A stretch of DNA of 64,000 nucleotides from Stictocephala bisonia (Eukaryota > Arthropoda > Insecta > Hemiptera > Membracidae): the NCBI GenBank assembly GCA_035578905.1, contig JAQJVL010000248.1:1038501-1102500 (forward strand), written 5' to 3'. The notes beneath the pieces were generated by a model, which worked only from the letters and a program-made list of their open reading frames with translations, ran no database searches and had not been told where the DNA came from. The position numbers and the translations under genes were made by a program. This document shows, in pieces, positions 1 through 11,951 of this stretch (positions are counted from its first letter, which is position 1; each line of letters opens with the position of its first letter).

Positions 1-1147
1 AGGTGGACTGGGTTATATCAACTCAGGAACCAGGGTTCCTCGCACCACTACTCTCACGAGACGAACTCACCACGAACGTCAAAGACGAACTGAATCTGAA
101 TCCCTGTGGCAACTGGCAAGTCGATCCGTGGTCAGTGGTGAAGGGAACCTCCTAGCGATGCCTAGGTGGACTGGGTTATATCAACTCAGGAACCAGGGTT
201 CCTCGCACCACTACTCTCACGAGACGAACTCACCACGAACGTCAAAGACGAACTGAATCTGAATCCCTGTGGCAACTGGCAAGTCGATCCGTGGTCAGTG
301 GTGAAGGGAACCTCCTAGCGATGCCTAGGTGGACTGGGTTATATCAACTCAGGAACCAGGGTTCCTCGCACCACTACTCTCACGAGACGAACTCACCACG
401 AACGTCAAAGACGAACTGAATCTGAATCCCTGTGGCAACTGGCAAGTCGATCCGTGGTCAGTGGTGAAGGGAACCTCCTAGCGATGCCTAGGTGGACTGG
501 GTTATATCAACTCAGGAACCAGGGTTCCTCGCACCACTACTCTCACGAGACGAACTCACCACGAACGTCAAAGACGAACTGAATCTGAATCCCTGTGGCA
601 ACTGGCAAGTCGATCCGTGGTCAGTGGTGAAGGGAACCTCCTAGCGATGCCTAGGTGGACTGGGTTATATCAACTCAGGAACCAGGGTTCCTCGCACCAC
701 TACTCTCACGAGACGAACTCACCACGAACGTCAAAGACGAACTGAATCTGAATCCCTGTGGCAACTGGCAAGTCGATCCGTGGTCAGTGGTGAAGGGAAC
801 CTCCTAGCGATGCCTAGGTGGACTGGGTTATATCAACTCAGGAACCAGGGTTCCTCGCACCACTACTCTCACGAGACGAACTCACCACGAACGTCAAAGA
901 CGAACTGAATCTGAATCCCTGTGGCAACTGGCAAGTCGATCCGTGGTCAGTGGTGAAGGGAACCTCCTAGCGATGCCTAGGTGGACTGGGTTATATCAAC
1001 TCAGGAACCAGGGTTCCTCGCACCACTACTCTCACGAGACGAACTCACCACGAACGTCAAAGACGAACTGAATCCCTTGGCAACTGGCAAGTCGATCCGT
1101 GGTCAGTGGTGAAGGGAACCTCCTAGCGATGCCTAGGTGGACTGGGG
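1..1147. repeat. 163-bp satellite array, 7 copies
   Basis: Monomers start at 1, 164, 327, 490, 653, 816 and 979. By eye the first six are identical. The seventh has lost about 7 bp near 1070, and a short partial monomer follows at 1135-1147. The monomer is richer in G and C than the AT-rich flank. The window starts at a monomer boundary, so the array probably continues upstream. No coding function is visible. Confidence 0.97.
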
Positions 1148-1679
1148 AAGGTGATTGGGGAGGGGGAGTTTTCTTGTGATTGTTTGAAATATCCCTTGTA
1201 TTTTTTGAAAAATTGTGTTGAATTTGAAAAGAATACAATAATCATTATTACACATATAATACGATTCTCGCACATTTTGGTTGAATACACAAGTGCCAGC
1301 ACAAAGTTATCCCTCACAATATCTTATTCAAAATTTGCTTAAGACTTTTGTTACTGCCGCAGATGTTGTTGGTTCATTTACATATTCCATTATAAACACA
1401 TAAACGGTCAGAAACTCACATTTATATCTTAGAGATCGTATTGTCTTTACGGCCACTCAAATAGCCAACTTTGTGTGTCTACGCTGAAATAATAAATTTC
1501 ACTCCCCCAACTCAAATACCTAGTGACTATATTTTGGTTTGTAGAATCTAAAAGAGCAAGCGCTGTGTCATATCGTCTTCTTACGAATAATTTATAGTAT
1601 ACGAATTTATATAATACATATAAAGTTGATAAATTTTATTTTACACCCTAACTGTTATAAAACTGATGATAATATGATT
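1148..1679. other. AT-rich intronic sequence, nothing recognised
   Basis: Short open frames overlap the array edge here, but none resembles a known protein and none has splice signals fitting the calcium channel exons. Confidence 0.6.
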
Positions 1680-2115
1680 TTAAGAGTCCGCAGAGGCTGT
1701 CGGAAGCTGTGGGCCATATTTGTTGTAATCCCATAAGCACAATGTTATTTTCCAACCGGAAATACGATCACGCGTATCCAAACTAAACAGTTATTTTTTA
1801 ACGGATTTTTTCCAAACAAATTGCATTTGATCAAAAATGTAATTGCGCGTTGGATTGTTTTGAATTTATAATTATTTTCATAAAACAAATATAAAAAATA
1901 TTTAGTTTGAAGTTTTTATTTTCTTCTATTTTTCAAAGCTAAGAGTATTTATTCAAAATATGAAAAGCAAACCCAATGCACAATATGATAACGTTTAAAA
2001 TGACACCTCATACACAGCTTTTGGTCAATAAATAACGAAACAACATGGATTCGCAAATAACATTGTTCTTATGGAATTGAAACAAACATGGCTGACAGCC
2101 TCTGCAGACTCTTAA
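1680..2115. mobile_element. MITE with long inverted ends and TTAA at both edges
   Basis: The left end (TTAAGAGTCCGCAGAGGCTG at 1680) is the inverse of the right end (CAGCCTCTGCAGACTCTTAA, ending 2115). Similarity continues inward for about 75-80 bp on each side, including a shared ACAATGTTATT block. The centre is AT-rich and non-coding. TTAA at each edge is what piggyBac-type elements duplicate on insertion, but the end motif after TTAA is not the usual CCC, so the superfamily is uncertain. Confidence 0.75.
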
Positions 2116-2141
2116 GAACCACAGGAAAGAAACACGTCCAT

Positions 2142-2300
2142 TAAATAGTGCGCTAATTAAGTATCGTGTTAAGAACATGGGGTGTAGAGTAGTTAGTTCG
2201 CTTTGCGTCTAGTAGGTCAGGGCCAGCACCATTGTCAGTCCCTCTCCTTATTCCCCTCCAACGCTCAAGGATGGACGTAGATTTATAAACGCAAACAACG
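2142..2300 (+). repeat. Dispersed tRNA-related repeat, copy 1
   Basis: This stretch matches the reverse complement of 16475-16620. Shared blocks include AATAGTGCGCT near the start, a CAGTCCCTCTCC-like pyrimidine block and CTCAAGGATG near the end. The middle (GAGTAGTTAGTTCGC) resembles a tRNA A box, better preserved in the other copy. A tRNA-derived SINE is the likeliest reading; no clear B box is seen. Confidence 0.5.
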
Positions 2301-2751
2301 AAAAGTAATAAACATATTGGACAAAAACATCAGCACGAGGTTGACTAAAAATTAATTTTACTTTTTCATTCATTCACGCTTTTAAACAAAGTCGAATTCC
2401 ATTGGTCACACGACTAGAGCACATTGTCAGTTTACAAGCGGTGAGAGTAAATTGGAGCGATGGAGTGTTTAAAAACGGCTTACTTGTACATTATATACAA
2501 TCTAAACTATTCAACTTAAATATTTAAGCTAAGTTGTTTACCAACTTAATTTTACATAGATACATTTAATTATACTCTGCACAACAATTATAAGAGGTTG
2601 TTTAGCTGTGCACTTAAACTTTATTTATTGATACTTGTACTAACCATGTTCCAAAATTAAGATTGTCCCCACCGAGTAAAACTGAATACTAAATACTGAT
2701 GTTGGTCAGAGAATCGTTTTTTTTTTTTTTTCATATTAAGAATGAACCTTT

Positions 2752-4612
2752 ATGGTTAGTATTATTTTGTTAAATCGTGATCCTTAAACAAATACAATAA
2801 TTATTCTACAAACATAACCTGCCAGGCTGTATTATTTAGTTATTATTTTGCCTCAATTTAATTTATCAATCAGCTGCTCTTTGCTACCAATCAAGTCAAG
2901 TCAGCTGTTCTGTTAATGTTTTAAGAAATGCTTTATTTAATCCCACGTTCCTCACCTCACCATAACCTAACTTGTCAAGGTCATGAGCACATATGCCTCC
3001 AACATTGCTCCCCACCGTCATAATCCCTCAAAAAATCATTGTTTATTATATTTTTCTTCAAAGCCTTTTGCATACTTAACAAATTATATTTAAAATGTTT
3101 TATAATTGAAAAAACACAAAATGTACCATTAATATCGGCTGTTAACGCAGGTAAAAGTAGTACACAAGATATGTTTGGGTTCGACAGATGTATTCGCTTT
3201 CTTTGAGATAAATAGGTAAATTGTTACTGACAAAATTGGCGAGTTGGTCACGGTTTATTCGTGTTTAGTACTTATGTGAGCAGTCCAGTTGTTTCTGTGT
3301 GGACACAGCCTACATGTACAGTGTACGTGTCCAAAATTATAGTAAAGTTGTATCCCTGATTATTTGATCACATGCAAAGTGTATTTTGTTTGAGTATTCA
3401 CATGGTTTTTTACTCTTTTAATTTATATGTCTAAACATTTATTTATTCATCCAACGGTAAACACTATTTATACAGATAATATTACCAGTTTCATATAAAT
3501 TTTTAGAGGTAAATAATATAATAAAAAACATAATGTATTTTCTTAAGTAATAGTAAATAATTGAACGAGGGAAGATCAATAAACCATATGGAAGCACTTA
3601 ATGTACTTATTCTAGCTATTTAAACAACTAACGACAAACAGTTCAATGCAAATAGTTCTTTCAAAATACTAAGTACAATTGAAACATTATCAACAAATAA
3701 AGATGATATTAGTATCAACATTAATAAATGATGACAATGAACTATTAATAAATAAACAGTTGAGAAGTAAAAGGTGAATTTAAAAAAAACTTGATATTAT
3801 TGTTATTAAAAATGAATCAATAGTTAATAGTAAAAAACTAATAATTGTGATTATTATTAGTATGTGTAAAAGTGACGACAACTGTGGTTAAATTATGTTA
3901 ATTAGTAAGGATTCATTTACGTCTTCGATGCCCAAAAAGGAGGGTTTTAACTTTAATTTATATTTAAAGTCCTATCTTCAAATTTATTAAAGTGTAAATG
4001 ACTATTGAATTTCTCTCACTAAAGGTGCGCTGATGTTAATATTACTCTAGGCATAACAATAGTGACAAAGAATGTTATTCGAACTATCACAGACGAAAAA
4101 AGTCTTTCAATGGTTGTACTGGAACAGAATACGTTCTCGATATGTACGTGGTTGCGACTGGAACAGAATACGTGCTCGATATGTACGTGGTTGCGACTGG
4201 GTAACAATAAGTTCTTATCGCATTTCCATTGTACTGACGTTGCCTCAATTACCCTTTCTCTCGAAAAATTCCATACCTAATTTTACAAATCCTTTGTTTT
4301 CTAATTGAATTTGATATCTATGAACCATACAATTCACATTCTAATATCTTTTGTACAAATTGAAAAAATCGATCTGGAAATTCGAATGCAAATTATCTTT
4401 GTTGATCAAATTATTATTGAATATATTTTAATTTTATACTGCAATTGTTATATTGAATACATTATAAAATTGAATCCTGGATAAATAAAGTAAGAAATAA
4501 AAATTGAAATATTATTGAACATTTCATTGATTTATTGAACAATTGAAACATTGAAATAATAATAACTTACTCAAGATGAGTATTTAATATCTCATTAATG
4601 TAATTATATATA
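2752..4612 (+). repeat. Left arm of a 5.8-kb inverted-repeat element
   Basis: This arm pairs with the reverse complement of 6592-8586 along nearly its full length, with identity in the low to middle 90s by eye. Anchor points include ATGGTTAGTATTATTTT at the outer edge, the block at 3140-3410, and the tandem block at 4120-4198. Small open frames in both arms mirror each other and look non-coding. The inner edge is at an AT-rich tract near 4612. Confidence 0.9.
4120..4198. repeat. 39-bp direct duplication inside the left arm
   Basis: Two adjacent copies of a unit starting GGAACAGAATACGT and ending ACGTGGTTGCGACT lie here. The same pair is present inverted in the other arm at about 7022-7100. 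The duplication therefore predates the inverted duplication or is kept alike by gene conversion. Confidence 0.85.
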
Positions 4613-4944
4613 TAATAGTTATTTTACAAGGAATGTCTTTTGACAAGATTTCATTTATTGTTGTCTAATAATTTATTGTTCTGTTTATTTTATTTTTATT
4701 ATTATTAATTTGTTATGTTCAGTTCTTTAAATATTTATTTATTGTTGTTGATAAAAATGTATTGTTCACTTGTATTATTAATTGTTATTAAATGATTATT
4801 ATTACGCCTAAAAAGTTACAATAGTTGATGAACTCCTGTTTATTTACTGTTTGTGCATGTTTTTATGTTTGCTTTATTCAATTATTTTTATTTAGTTACA
4901 TTGTATGTTGGTCGATTTAATATCACTGAATTTACTACACATTT

Positions 4945-5393
4945 CATAAGAATTACAACGTGACCAAATAATTAATTTACGACTTTTAAAAGCCAAGAAA
5001 ATGTTCTTTCAGGAAATCGATGAGAGCATTTGTTCATGAAAAGTTAATTTTTTTAAAATTATAAAACATATCGAAATAATTCCTTTCAACAACGCATTTA
5101 AAATATAAATGTGATACATTATCGGGCTTTTGAATTATAAAATTGTACAGTTGATGCACAGTCAAAACCAATCAAAATTCCGGTAACTTTTTGTTCGAAC
5201 TAGGAAAGAAACCATTAGAATTTATAATTTATTAGAACTATTATGCTAATTTAAAAATGAGTATGTCTTAACGCAAAGTTAAGCGAGGAAAACAATGGTG
5301 TGATTGTATTTTACGTAGGCCTCTTAGTTTCTTAGTAAACAACCTTCAAACTCGGGTACACACAATGTCTGCGCCGACAGTAGTGGGTTGTAT
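4945..5393. repeat. Half copy (right arm) of the 33.6-kb foldback family
   Basis: The end of this stretch (GGCCTCTTAGTTTCTTAGTA, then CCTTCAAACTCGGGTACAC and TCTGCGCCGACAGTAG) matches the right arm of the full foldback at 33597-34356. The start (TTACGACTTTTAAAAGCCAAG) matches its inner part. The left arm is missing. Confidence 0.75.
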
Positions 5394-6095
5394 AAGAGTT
5401 AACTCTTTCAATTTAACGGATATCATACTGTTTTGAAGCATAAAAATAAAAGTGGTATACACCGAATAAAATCAAGGGCGTATTTTTTGTCTAATAATAA
5501 TAGTGATAATCCTATTCAATTTTACAGAAACGAATATTTTTCCAACCTCTAACTTTATCATTAGTATCATGGTTAAATATTTTCCTTTTCGTAACACTTT
5601 AAAGTTCAAATAATAATTATTTTAAAATTTTTTAAATAAATTTTAGGCCAATTTACAATTTTTAGTTAGTTTTTTACGGCTATTCGGGACTTGAAGTGTA
5701 TTCACTTTTATTTTAATTCATTTTGAAAGATTACGTTTTGAAATATTAGTTGCGGTTTTATTTAAAAATCCTTTATATTTCAAAATCACATAACCACAAT
5801 TTACAAATTTATATTCAATTTATTTTATAACTCATAATGTCACTAGTACGAGGGTTACAATATCTATAGTCAAAATCAGTATTATATATAAAAGTAAAAT
5901 AGATCAATTGGTCAAATAGATTTTTAGTTTTTAAATGATTGACGTAGAGAAACTTCAATTACTCGGGCAATGACGTCCATCTACTTTAAAGGGGTTTTAC
6001 GAGTGCCACTGACCATGAAAATGTCGCGTAAACTACCATTTAGCAAAGTGAACTTAAATATAGATCCACAGCGTACATTAATGTACGTCTGAGGT

Positions 6096-6440
6096 CAACT
6101 TATGAGAAATCTAATAACACTAGGGGACATTCCTATACGCTTCGCATGCCAACCGCTGCGCTTGTTTCACCTCGGCATGTGACTTTCGATTTAAAATAAT
6201 TGTAAGTTGACTGTAAAACGTAAAGTCAAAATATTAAACTTATTTATAATATCTCACTCACATTACTTACCTTGCTACGTATTTATTATTACAGACAACC
6301 AATTGTATTACTTAGCCAATTTCAAACATGTGTCTTAAGATCGTTTTGATGGAACAGCTGAAGATCCTATAAACTGCATTAGATTACCATTAAAACCTTC
6401 AAGTCCAGTAGAACGAAGCCTTACAATGGAATGTGAATAA
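6096..6440 (+). repeat. Dispersed repeat, copy 1 (second at 29385-29740)
   Basis: Shared blocks with 29385-29740, in the same orientation, include GCATGCCAACC versus GCGTGCCAACC, TGTGACTTT, AATAATTGTA(A/G)GTTAACTG-like sequence, and ACCTTCAAGTCCAGTA. No coding sequence is visible. The family is unknown to me. Confidence 0.7.
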
Positions 6441-6575
6441 TGTGACTTTATTCATTATACGTTACAAAATATTTCATTTATTATACCTAGTTAATTTAGA
6501 CAAGAGATTTATTTTCAGGGTGTAAGTTTCTTGTAAGTAACGCATCTGAAGCGAGTGATGATATGTTACATCTGA

Positions 6576-6591
<16 letters not shown>

Positions 6592-6619
<28 letters not shown>

Positions 6620-8586
6620 TATTAATGAGATATTCAATACTCATCTCGAGTAAGTTATTATTATTTCAATATTTCAATAAAACAATTAATGTTCAATATT
6701 ATTTCAATTTTTACTTCTTACTTTATTTATCCAGGATTCAATTTTAATGAAATTTTATGATGTATTCAGTATAACAATTGCAGTATAAAATTAAAATATA
6801 TTCAATAATAATTTGGTCAACAAAGATAATTTTTATTCGAATTTCCAGTTCGACTTTTTTCAATTTGTACAAAAGATATTAGAATGTGCTTTGTATGATT
6901 CATAGATATCAAATTCAATTAGGAAACAAAGGATTTGTAAAATTAGGTATGGCATATTTCGAGAGAAAAGGTAATTGAGGCAACGTCAGTACAATGGAAA
7001 TGCGATAAGAACTTATTGCTAGCCAGTCGCAACCACGTACATATCGAGCACGTATTCTGTTCCAGTCGCAACCACGTACATATCGAGAACGTATTCTGTT
7101 TCAGTTCAACCATTGAAAGACTTTTTTCGTCTGTGATAGTTCGAATAACATTCTTTGTCACTATTGTTATGCCTAGAGTAATATTAACATCAGCGCACCT
7201 TTAGTGAGAGAAATTCAATAGTCATTTACACTTTAATAAATTTGAAGATAGGACTTTAAATATAAATTAAAGTTAAAACCCTCCTTTTTGGGCATCGACG
7301 ACATAAATAAATCCTTACTAATTAACATAATTTAACCACAGTTGTCGTCACTTTTACACAAACTAATAATAATCACAATTATTAGTTTTTTACTATTAAC
7401 TATTGATTCATTTTTAATAACTATAATATTAAGTTGTTTTTTATAATTCACCATTTACTTCTCAACTGTTTATTTATTAATAGTTCATTGTCATCATTTA
7501 TTAATGTTGATACTAATATCATCTTTATTTGTTGATAATGTTTCAATTGTATTTAGTATTTTGAATGAACTATTCGCATTGAATTAATTGTTTGTCGTTA
7601 GTTGTTTAAATAGCTAGAATAAGTACATTAAGTGCTTCCATATGGTTTATTGATCTTCCCTCGTTCAATTATTTACTATTACTTAAGAAAATACATTATG
7701 TTTTTTATTATATTATTTACCTCTAAATATTTATATGAAACTGGTAATATTATCTGTATAAATAGTGTTTACCGTTGGATGAATAAATAAATGTTTAAAC
7801 ATATAAATTAAAAGAGTAAAAAACCATGTGAATACTCAAACAAAATACCCTCTGAATGTGATGAAATAATCAGGGATACAACTTTACTATAATTTTGGAC
7901 AGTCCTGTACACGTAGGCTGTGTCCACACAGAAACAACTGGTCTGCTCACATAAGTACTAAACACGACTTAATAAACCGTGACCAACTCGCCAATTTTGT
8001 CAGTAACAATTCACCTATTTATCTCAAAGAAAGCGAATGCATCTGTCGAACCCAAACATATCTTGTGTACTACTTTTACCTGCGTTAACAGCCGATATTA
8101 ATGGTACATTTTGTGTTTTTTTTTTCAACTATAATATATTTAAAATTTAATTTGTTAAGTATGCAAAAGGTTGGAAGAAAAATATAATAAACAATGATTT
8201 TTTGAGGGATTATGACAGTAGAATAATTGTATTTTTTAAGGATCACGATTTAAAAAAATAATACTAACCATAAAGGTTCATTCTTATTATGAAAAAAAGT
8301 TTTTTTTAGATATGACAGTGGGAGAGTATTGTTGGAGGCATATGTGCTCATGACCTTGACAAGTTGGGTTTTGGCGAGGTGAGGAACGTGGGATTAAATA
8401 AAGCATTTATAAAAACATTAACAGAACAGCTGACTTGACTTGATTGGTAGCAAAGAGCAGCTGATTGATGAATCTAATCGAGGCAAAATAAAAACTAAAC
8501 AATACAGCCAGGCAGGTTATGTTTGTAGAATAATTTTATTTGTTTAAGGAACAAGATAATTCTTAAAAAAATAATACTAACCATCA
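6592..8586 (-). repeat. Right arm of the 5.8-kb inverted-repeat element
   Basis: This is the inverse of 2752-4612. It carries one extra block at about 8218-8315, absent from the matching place in the left arm. That block is itself an inverted copy of the outermost left-hand sequence (2722-2815), so the terminal segment is present about three times. The outer edge abuts a dispersed repeat that starts at 8584. Confidence 0.9.
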
Positions 8587-8730
8587 TAAACACATCACAC
8601 ATGCAGGGTTTCCTTAAATGAAGAACTTTTAAAACATGTGTTTTGGGCAATACTGAAGCTTATACATATTTTTTCGTGTTGGGCTACCCTGTAAAGACAT
8701 TTAATATAATTTTGCTGCTATAAATGTATT
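8584..8730 (+). repeat. Dispersed repeat: empty site for the LINE at 9982-11950
   Basis: The block runs CATAAACACATCACACATGC ... CCTTAAATGAAGAACTTTTAAAACATG ... Its first part recurs at 9943-9981 and its second part at about 11952-12050. In that other copy the two parts are separated by a LINE. The uninterrupted form here shows the pre-insertion sequence. Confidence 0.85.
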
Positions 8731-8880
8731 ATTAGGAATTTTTAGTCCTATATATAGCCAACAAAATCAAAGAATTCAAGTTAATTAAGGTTTTAAGGAA
8801 TGTATGACTTATCTAGTTAGAAAATTAACCTACATAAAATATATTATAATGAACCTAAAATTTCTAAATAAAATCTGAGA

Positions 8881-8945
8881 CATTTCCAACCCCCTCCCCC
8901 AGAAACTTGTGCCCTCCCTTCAGGTATTTCCTGGCTACGCCGCTG
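8881..8945. mobile_element. Solitary hAT-type transposon end
   Basis: On the minus strand this reads CAGCGGCGTAGCCAGGAAAT followed by a G-rich stretch. CAGNGGCGTAGCCAGGA is a common hAT terminal inverted repeat of animals. I did not find the partner end nearby, so it is a remnant. The boundary away from the terminus is arbitrary. Confidence 0.5.
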
Positions 8946-9245
8946 GTATTTAGTTACAAGGCCTGGATAAATAGTGCCTATTTACTTTACTTGATCAATT
9001 CCAGTCGAAAAAAATATGACAGGAACTAGCCGACCTTATAAACTCCTGTGATGTTTCATTTTTATAAGAACAAACTGTTTAAATAATTCTCACTGTATGC
9101 TTCCGTACGTATTCAAATCTGGACTTCTTACGAATGCTACACTTCCATGGTCTGATCATGTATCTTGATGAAACATGTTATAGGGTTTTTGCTGATATTG
9201 TTAAGAGATATTATAATCGTTTACCATTAGAAGTAGTTTACCTTT

Positions 9246-9531
9246 AGATGTACAGATTATTATAGTGAAAACTCTTGTATTTTCCCACTTTGACTACTGT
9301 GACGTCATCAATGACACTTCTACCCACCTTTCAGATAAAGTTCAACGAGCGCAGAACTACTGTTTACGGTATATTTTTAGCCTTCACCGATATGAAAATA
9401 TAGCTCTTTTCTTCAAACGTTTAAATTTACTTAAATTACTTGAGTATAGAAAGGTCAAAGTTTTTTCTTCTTCATTCCAAAAATCCTTCCTTTTTGTGTT
9501 TAGCTTCAGTATCAGTAATCGGGATACGTGA
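9246..9531 (+). pseudogene. Fragment of a non-LTR retrotransposon reverse transcriptase (C-terminal part)
   Basis: The translated stretch contains LVFSHFDYCDVINDTSTHLS and then KVQRAQNYCLRYIFSLHRYE. These match the region after the polymerase domain in CR1/Jockey-group LINE ORF2 proteins (pattern LVxPHFDYCD ... LQRAQNxCxRFI). The frame is open from before 9265 to a stop at 9529-9531, but the palm motifs upstream are absent and the end looks degenerate. It is on the + strand, opposite to the LINE that starts 450 bp further on, so it is a separate insertion. No function is expected. Confidence 0.75.
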
Positions 9532-9654
9532 CAGGTTTCATCAACGCGTTCTTAAAAACCGTAGTCTATGAGCATGTAGTTTTTAGTAGTTTCTTAAATT
9601 AAAATGGGTTAAATAAAAAAAAATTAGTTTTAAATGTAGGCAAGATAGTACGTA

Positions 9655-9725
9655 ACACCTGAAGATGGAGGAGTTTTTATACCACTCGAAACGTTGTGTT
9701 TGTTCCTTAAAACACTTGAATTATT
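9655..9725 (+). other. CTGAAGATGG ... GAAACG motif (retroelement-end-like)
   Basis: The sequence ACCTGAAGATGGAGG, about 17 bases, then ACTCGAAACGTTGTG resembles a motif common at the ends of Penelope-like and some other arthropod retroelements. It has the CUGANGA and GAAA boxes of hammerhead ribozymes, but stem II pairs poorly. It may be the tail of the fragment at 9246-9531. Confidence 0.3.
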
Positions 9726-9942
9726 GGAAATCTACAATAATTTTTACCAATCATGAATGCTAACACATCACTGTCAAACAACATTATACAAGTTGACAGA
9801 TACATGTATCGTTAAGTTCCTACTTTTTTGAAAATATTTTCCTTTGTTTTGGTAAAGGAGGAATTCATTACATCAGTTTGTTAACAACATTTCAAATACC
9901 CTGAATTAAAAAATATATATTTACCCAATTCTACAAGCTTAC

Positions 9943-9981
9943 ATAAACACATCACACATGCAGGGTTTCCTTAAATGAAGA
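9943..9981 (+). repeat. Left half of the dispersed repeat split by a LINE
   Basis: This block is almost identical to 8584-8622 and stops at AAATGAAGAA, directly before the A-rich tail of the LINE. Confidence 0.85.
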
Positions 9982-11950
9982 ATAATAATATAATAATAAT
10001 ATTTTTTTATTTTATTTTATTTTGCCAACAATTACAACATTTCCATTATAATTTTTACAGAACAGTTAATACAAGTTATTATAAACTAATTAAATTTAAA
10101 CTAAGGCAAAATAAAATAGGGATCCCCTAGGCATCCTGTGTTGGGATCGCCATCACTTGAATTAAATTATAATACAATTGTGCACTAGCAGCAAGACCGT
10201 TGCTAACAGATACAGAAAAACAAAATAACATATTCAATTGATTATTTCATATTTTCTGTGCAAAAAATAAAAATAAATAAATAAATAAAATTAAAATAAC
10301 CAAGTACATTAATAATTAACTGATCCATGAACACACACACACACATACACTCACACTTACATATATACACATATATATACACACATATACGTATATATAC
10401 ATAACTTCATATTCAAACACATATAAACCCATATATACTGATTATATTTATATTTAAGCCCAATAATTATTTTCATCAAATTTTATTGAATAAGAACTAA
10501 TACAAGATAATAAAATAAACTATAGGCAGCGAAACTGATAAAACGTCCTCGCTTTAGGCATGAGGGATAGCGTTTAATACAAATAACTACAAGAAAATAA
10601 TAATAATAATAAGACAACTTGTAAGACTCTACCTGATAATCTTTAAAATATTATCAAGATTTTCCTGTGAGAAAAGCCACTTTTTTTAACTTAGACAGAT
10701 ATTGACAAACTGTCGTGAAATCTCCTATCATAGGGTTAATGATATTAAACAGTCGTGGTGCCGTCACTACTATAAAATAACTGATGAGCTGTTAAAAATG
10801 ATCTTGGTACAGAAACTATTTGATATCTTCTCAGACCGTAAGTTGGTCTTTGTAATACATGAAACCCTGTGCTTCTAATGAAAAACATTTTCAAGACCTT
10901 ATAAACATATAAGTGGCGTAGTGGAAGAATTCCAAGTTCAAGAAAAATTGGCCATGCATGTTCAAACCTTCCCTTGTTCGAAATTACCCTCATGAAACGT
11001 TTTTGAAGAATTACTAGAGGATAAAGAGTATAAGAATAGGAACCGCCCCAGCAAGATATTCCATAGGTAAGCCTTGAACCGACCAATGCATGATAGACAT
11101 TAACTAAAAATTTTTTGGACACAAATGACGAAGTAAATAAAATTTCCTAATGCTATTTAAAAACTCCTTTTTTAGTTTGGCAACATGTTCCTTCTAAGAC
11201 AATTTAAAGTCAATAACTAACCCTAAATACTTAATACAACTGGCTTGTTCTATTTCTAAACAGTTGCAATTGGTATTTCCAGATTTGCTACACCTATACT
11301 CATGATATTTTAATGGGTTGTCAAAACTAAGTTCATTCCTTAAATTAAATATCATAAACTTAGTTTTTTTCACTAAGTAACATATAATTTTTATCAAACC
11401 ATAATCTTAAAAGAAACAAATCTCTAGACATGTCATTATACAATGTATTAATGTTGTTGCTTTTATAAGTAAAAGCGGTATCATCTGCAAAGGCAACCAA
11501 TTGGCCATTAAAGTTACCATTGCATTAATCATTCACATAAATAAAAAATAAAATAGGTCCTAAGACCGATCCCTGTGGAACACCACATTTAATAGAACCA
11601 GGAACACTATAACAATTACCAATTCTAACACTTTGTACTCTATCTGACAGATAACTAGAAAACCATTTCAGAGACAAGCCTCTTATGCCAGCCAAGGACA
11701 ATTTGTCAAATAAAATATTACGATCAATTGTATCAAACGCTTTAGTGATGTCAATAAATAAGGCTGAGACCTTTTCACTCTTATTTATTTGCTCGTAGAT
11801 TTCTTCCATGAATTTAATTAATGCATCCTCAGTAGACACACCTTCTCGAAATCCAAACTGATTTTCACTAAAATACTTTTTTTTTGTTAAAAATGTAATC
11901 AATTGTCGCTTGACTAACTTTTCAAGAATTTTTGCAAAAACTGATAGTAA
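9982..11950 (-). mobile_element. 5'-truncated CR1/Jockey-group LINE insertion
   Basis: The insertion runs on the minus strand from about 11950 (5', cut inside the reverse transcriptase) to an A/T-rich tail at 9982-10020. A GAAGAA target duplication flanks it (before 9982 and around 11952). The 3' untranslated part, about 760 bp, holds CA/TA microsatellite at 10329-10400 and AAATA repeats. Compared with the empty site at 8584-8730, the insertion is clean. Confidence 0.85.
10745..11950 (-). pseudogene. LINE ORF2 reverse transcriptase, truncated and broken
   Basis: Read on the minus strand, the frame starts inside the RT domain (LLSVFAKILEKLV). It continues through FGFREGVSTEDAL, the first catalytic block (ALFIDITKAFDTIDR, aspartate present) and GVPQGSVLGP. 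A nonsense codon at 11525-11527 (probably TTA to TAA) follows. The frame then continues to FADD, the catalytic aspartate pair, at 11480-11491. A seventh T at 11364-11370 causes a frameshift. The C-terminal part (LVGSRLTYGISCWGG ... LQKRFMRVI) follows after at least one more frame change and ends near 10745. No endonuclease domain or ORF1 is present, so this is a dead copy. The RT style is CR1/Jockey-group; the exact clade is unresolved. Confidence 0.85.
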
Positions 11951-11951
11951 A

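Larger units (their letters stand above)
4613..6591. other. Spacer (loop) of the large inverted-repeat element
   Basis: About 2 kb of AT-rich DNA lies between the arms. It holds half of a foldback family (4945-5393) and a dispersed repeat (6096-6440), and ends in a TA microsatellite at about 6578-6614. I see no transposase, integrase or polymerase open frame, so any mobile element here is non-autonomous. Confidence 0.75.

Noticed and set aside
4019..4308. Small protein encoded in both arms of the large inverted repeat
   Set aside because: The mirrored frames exist because the arms are inverted copies. They contain a DNA-level duplication and have no recognisable domain.
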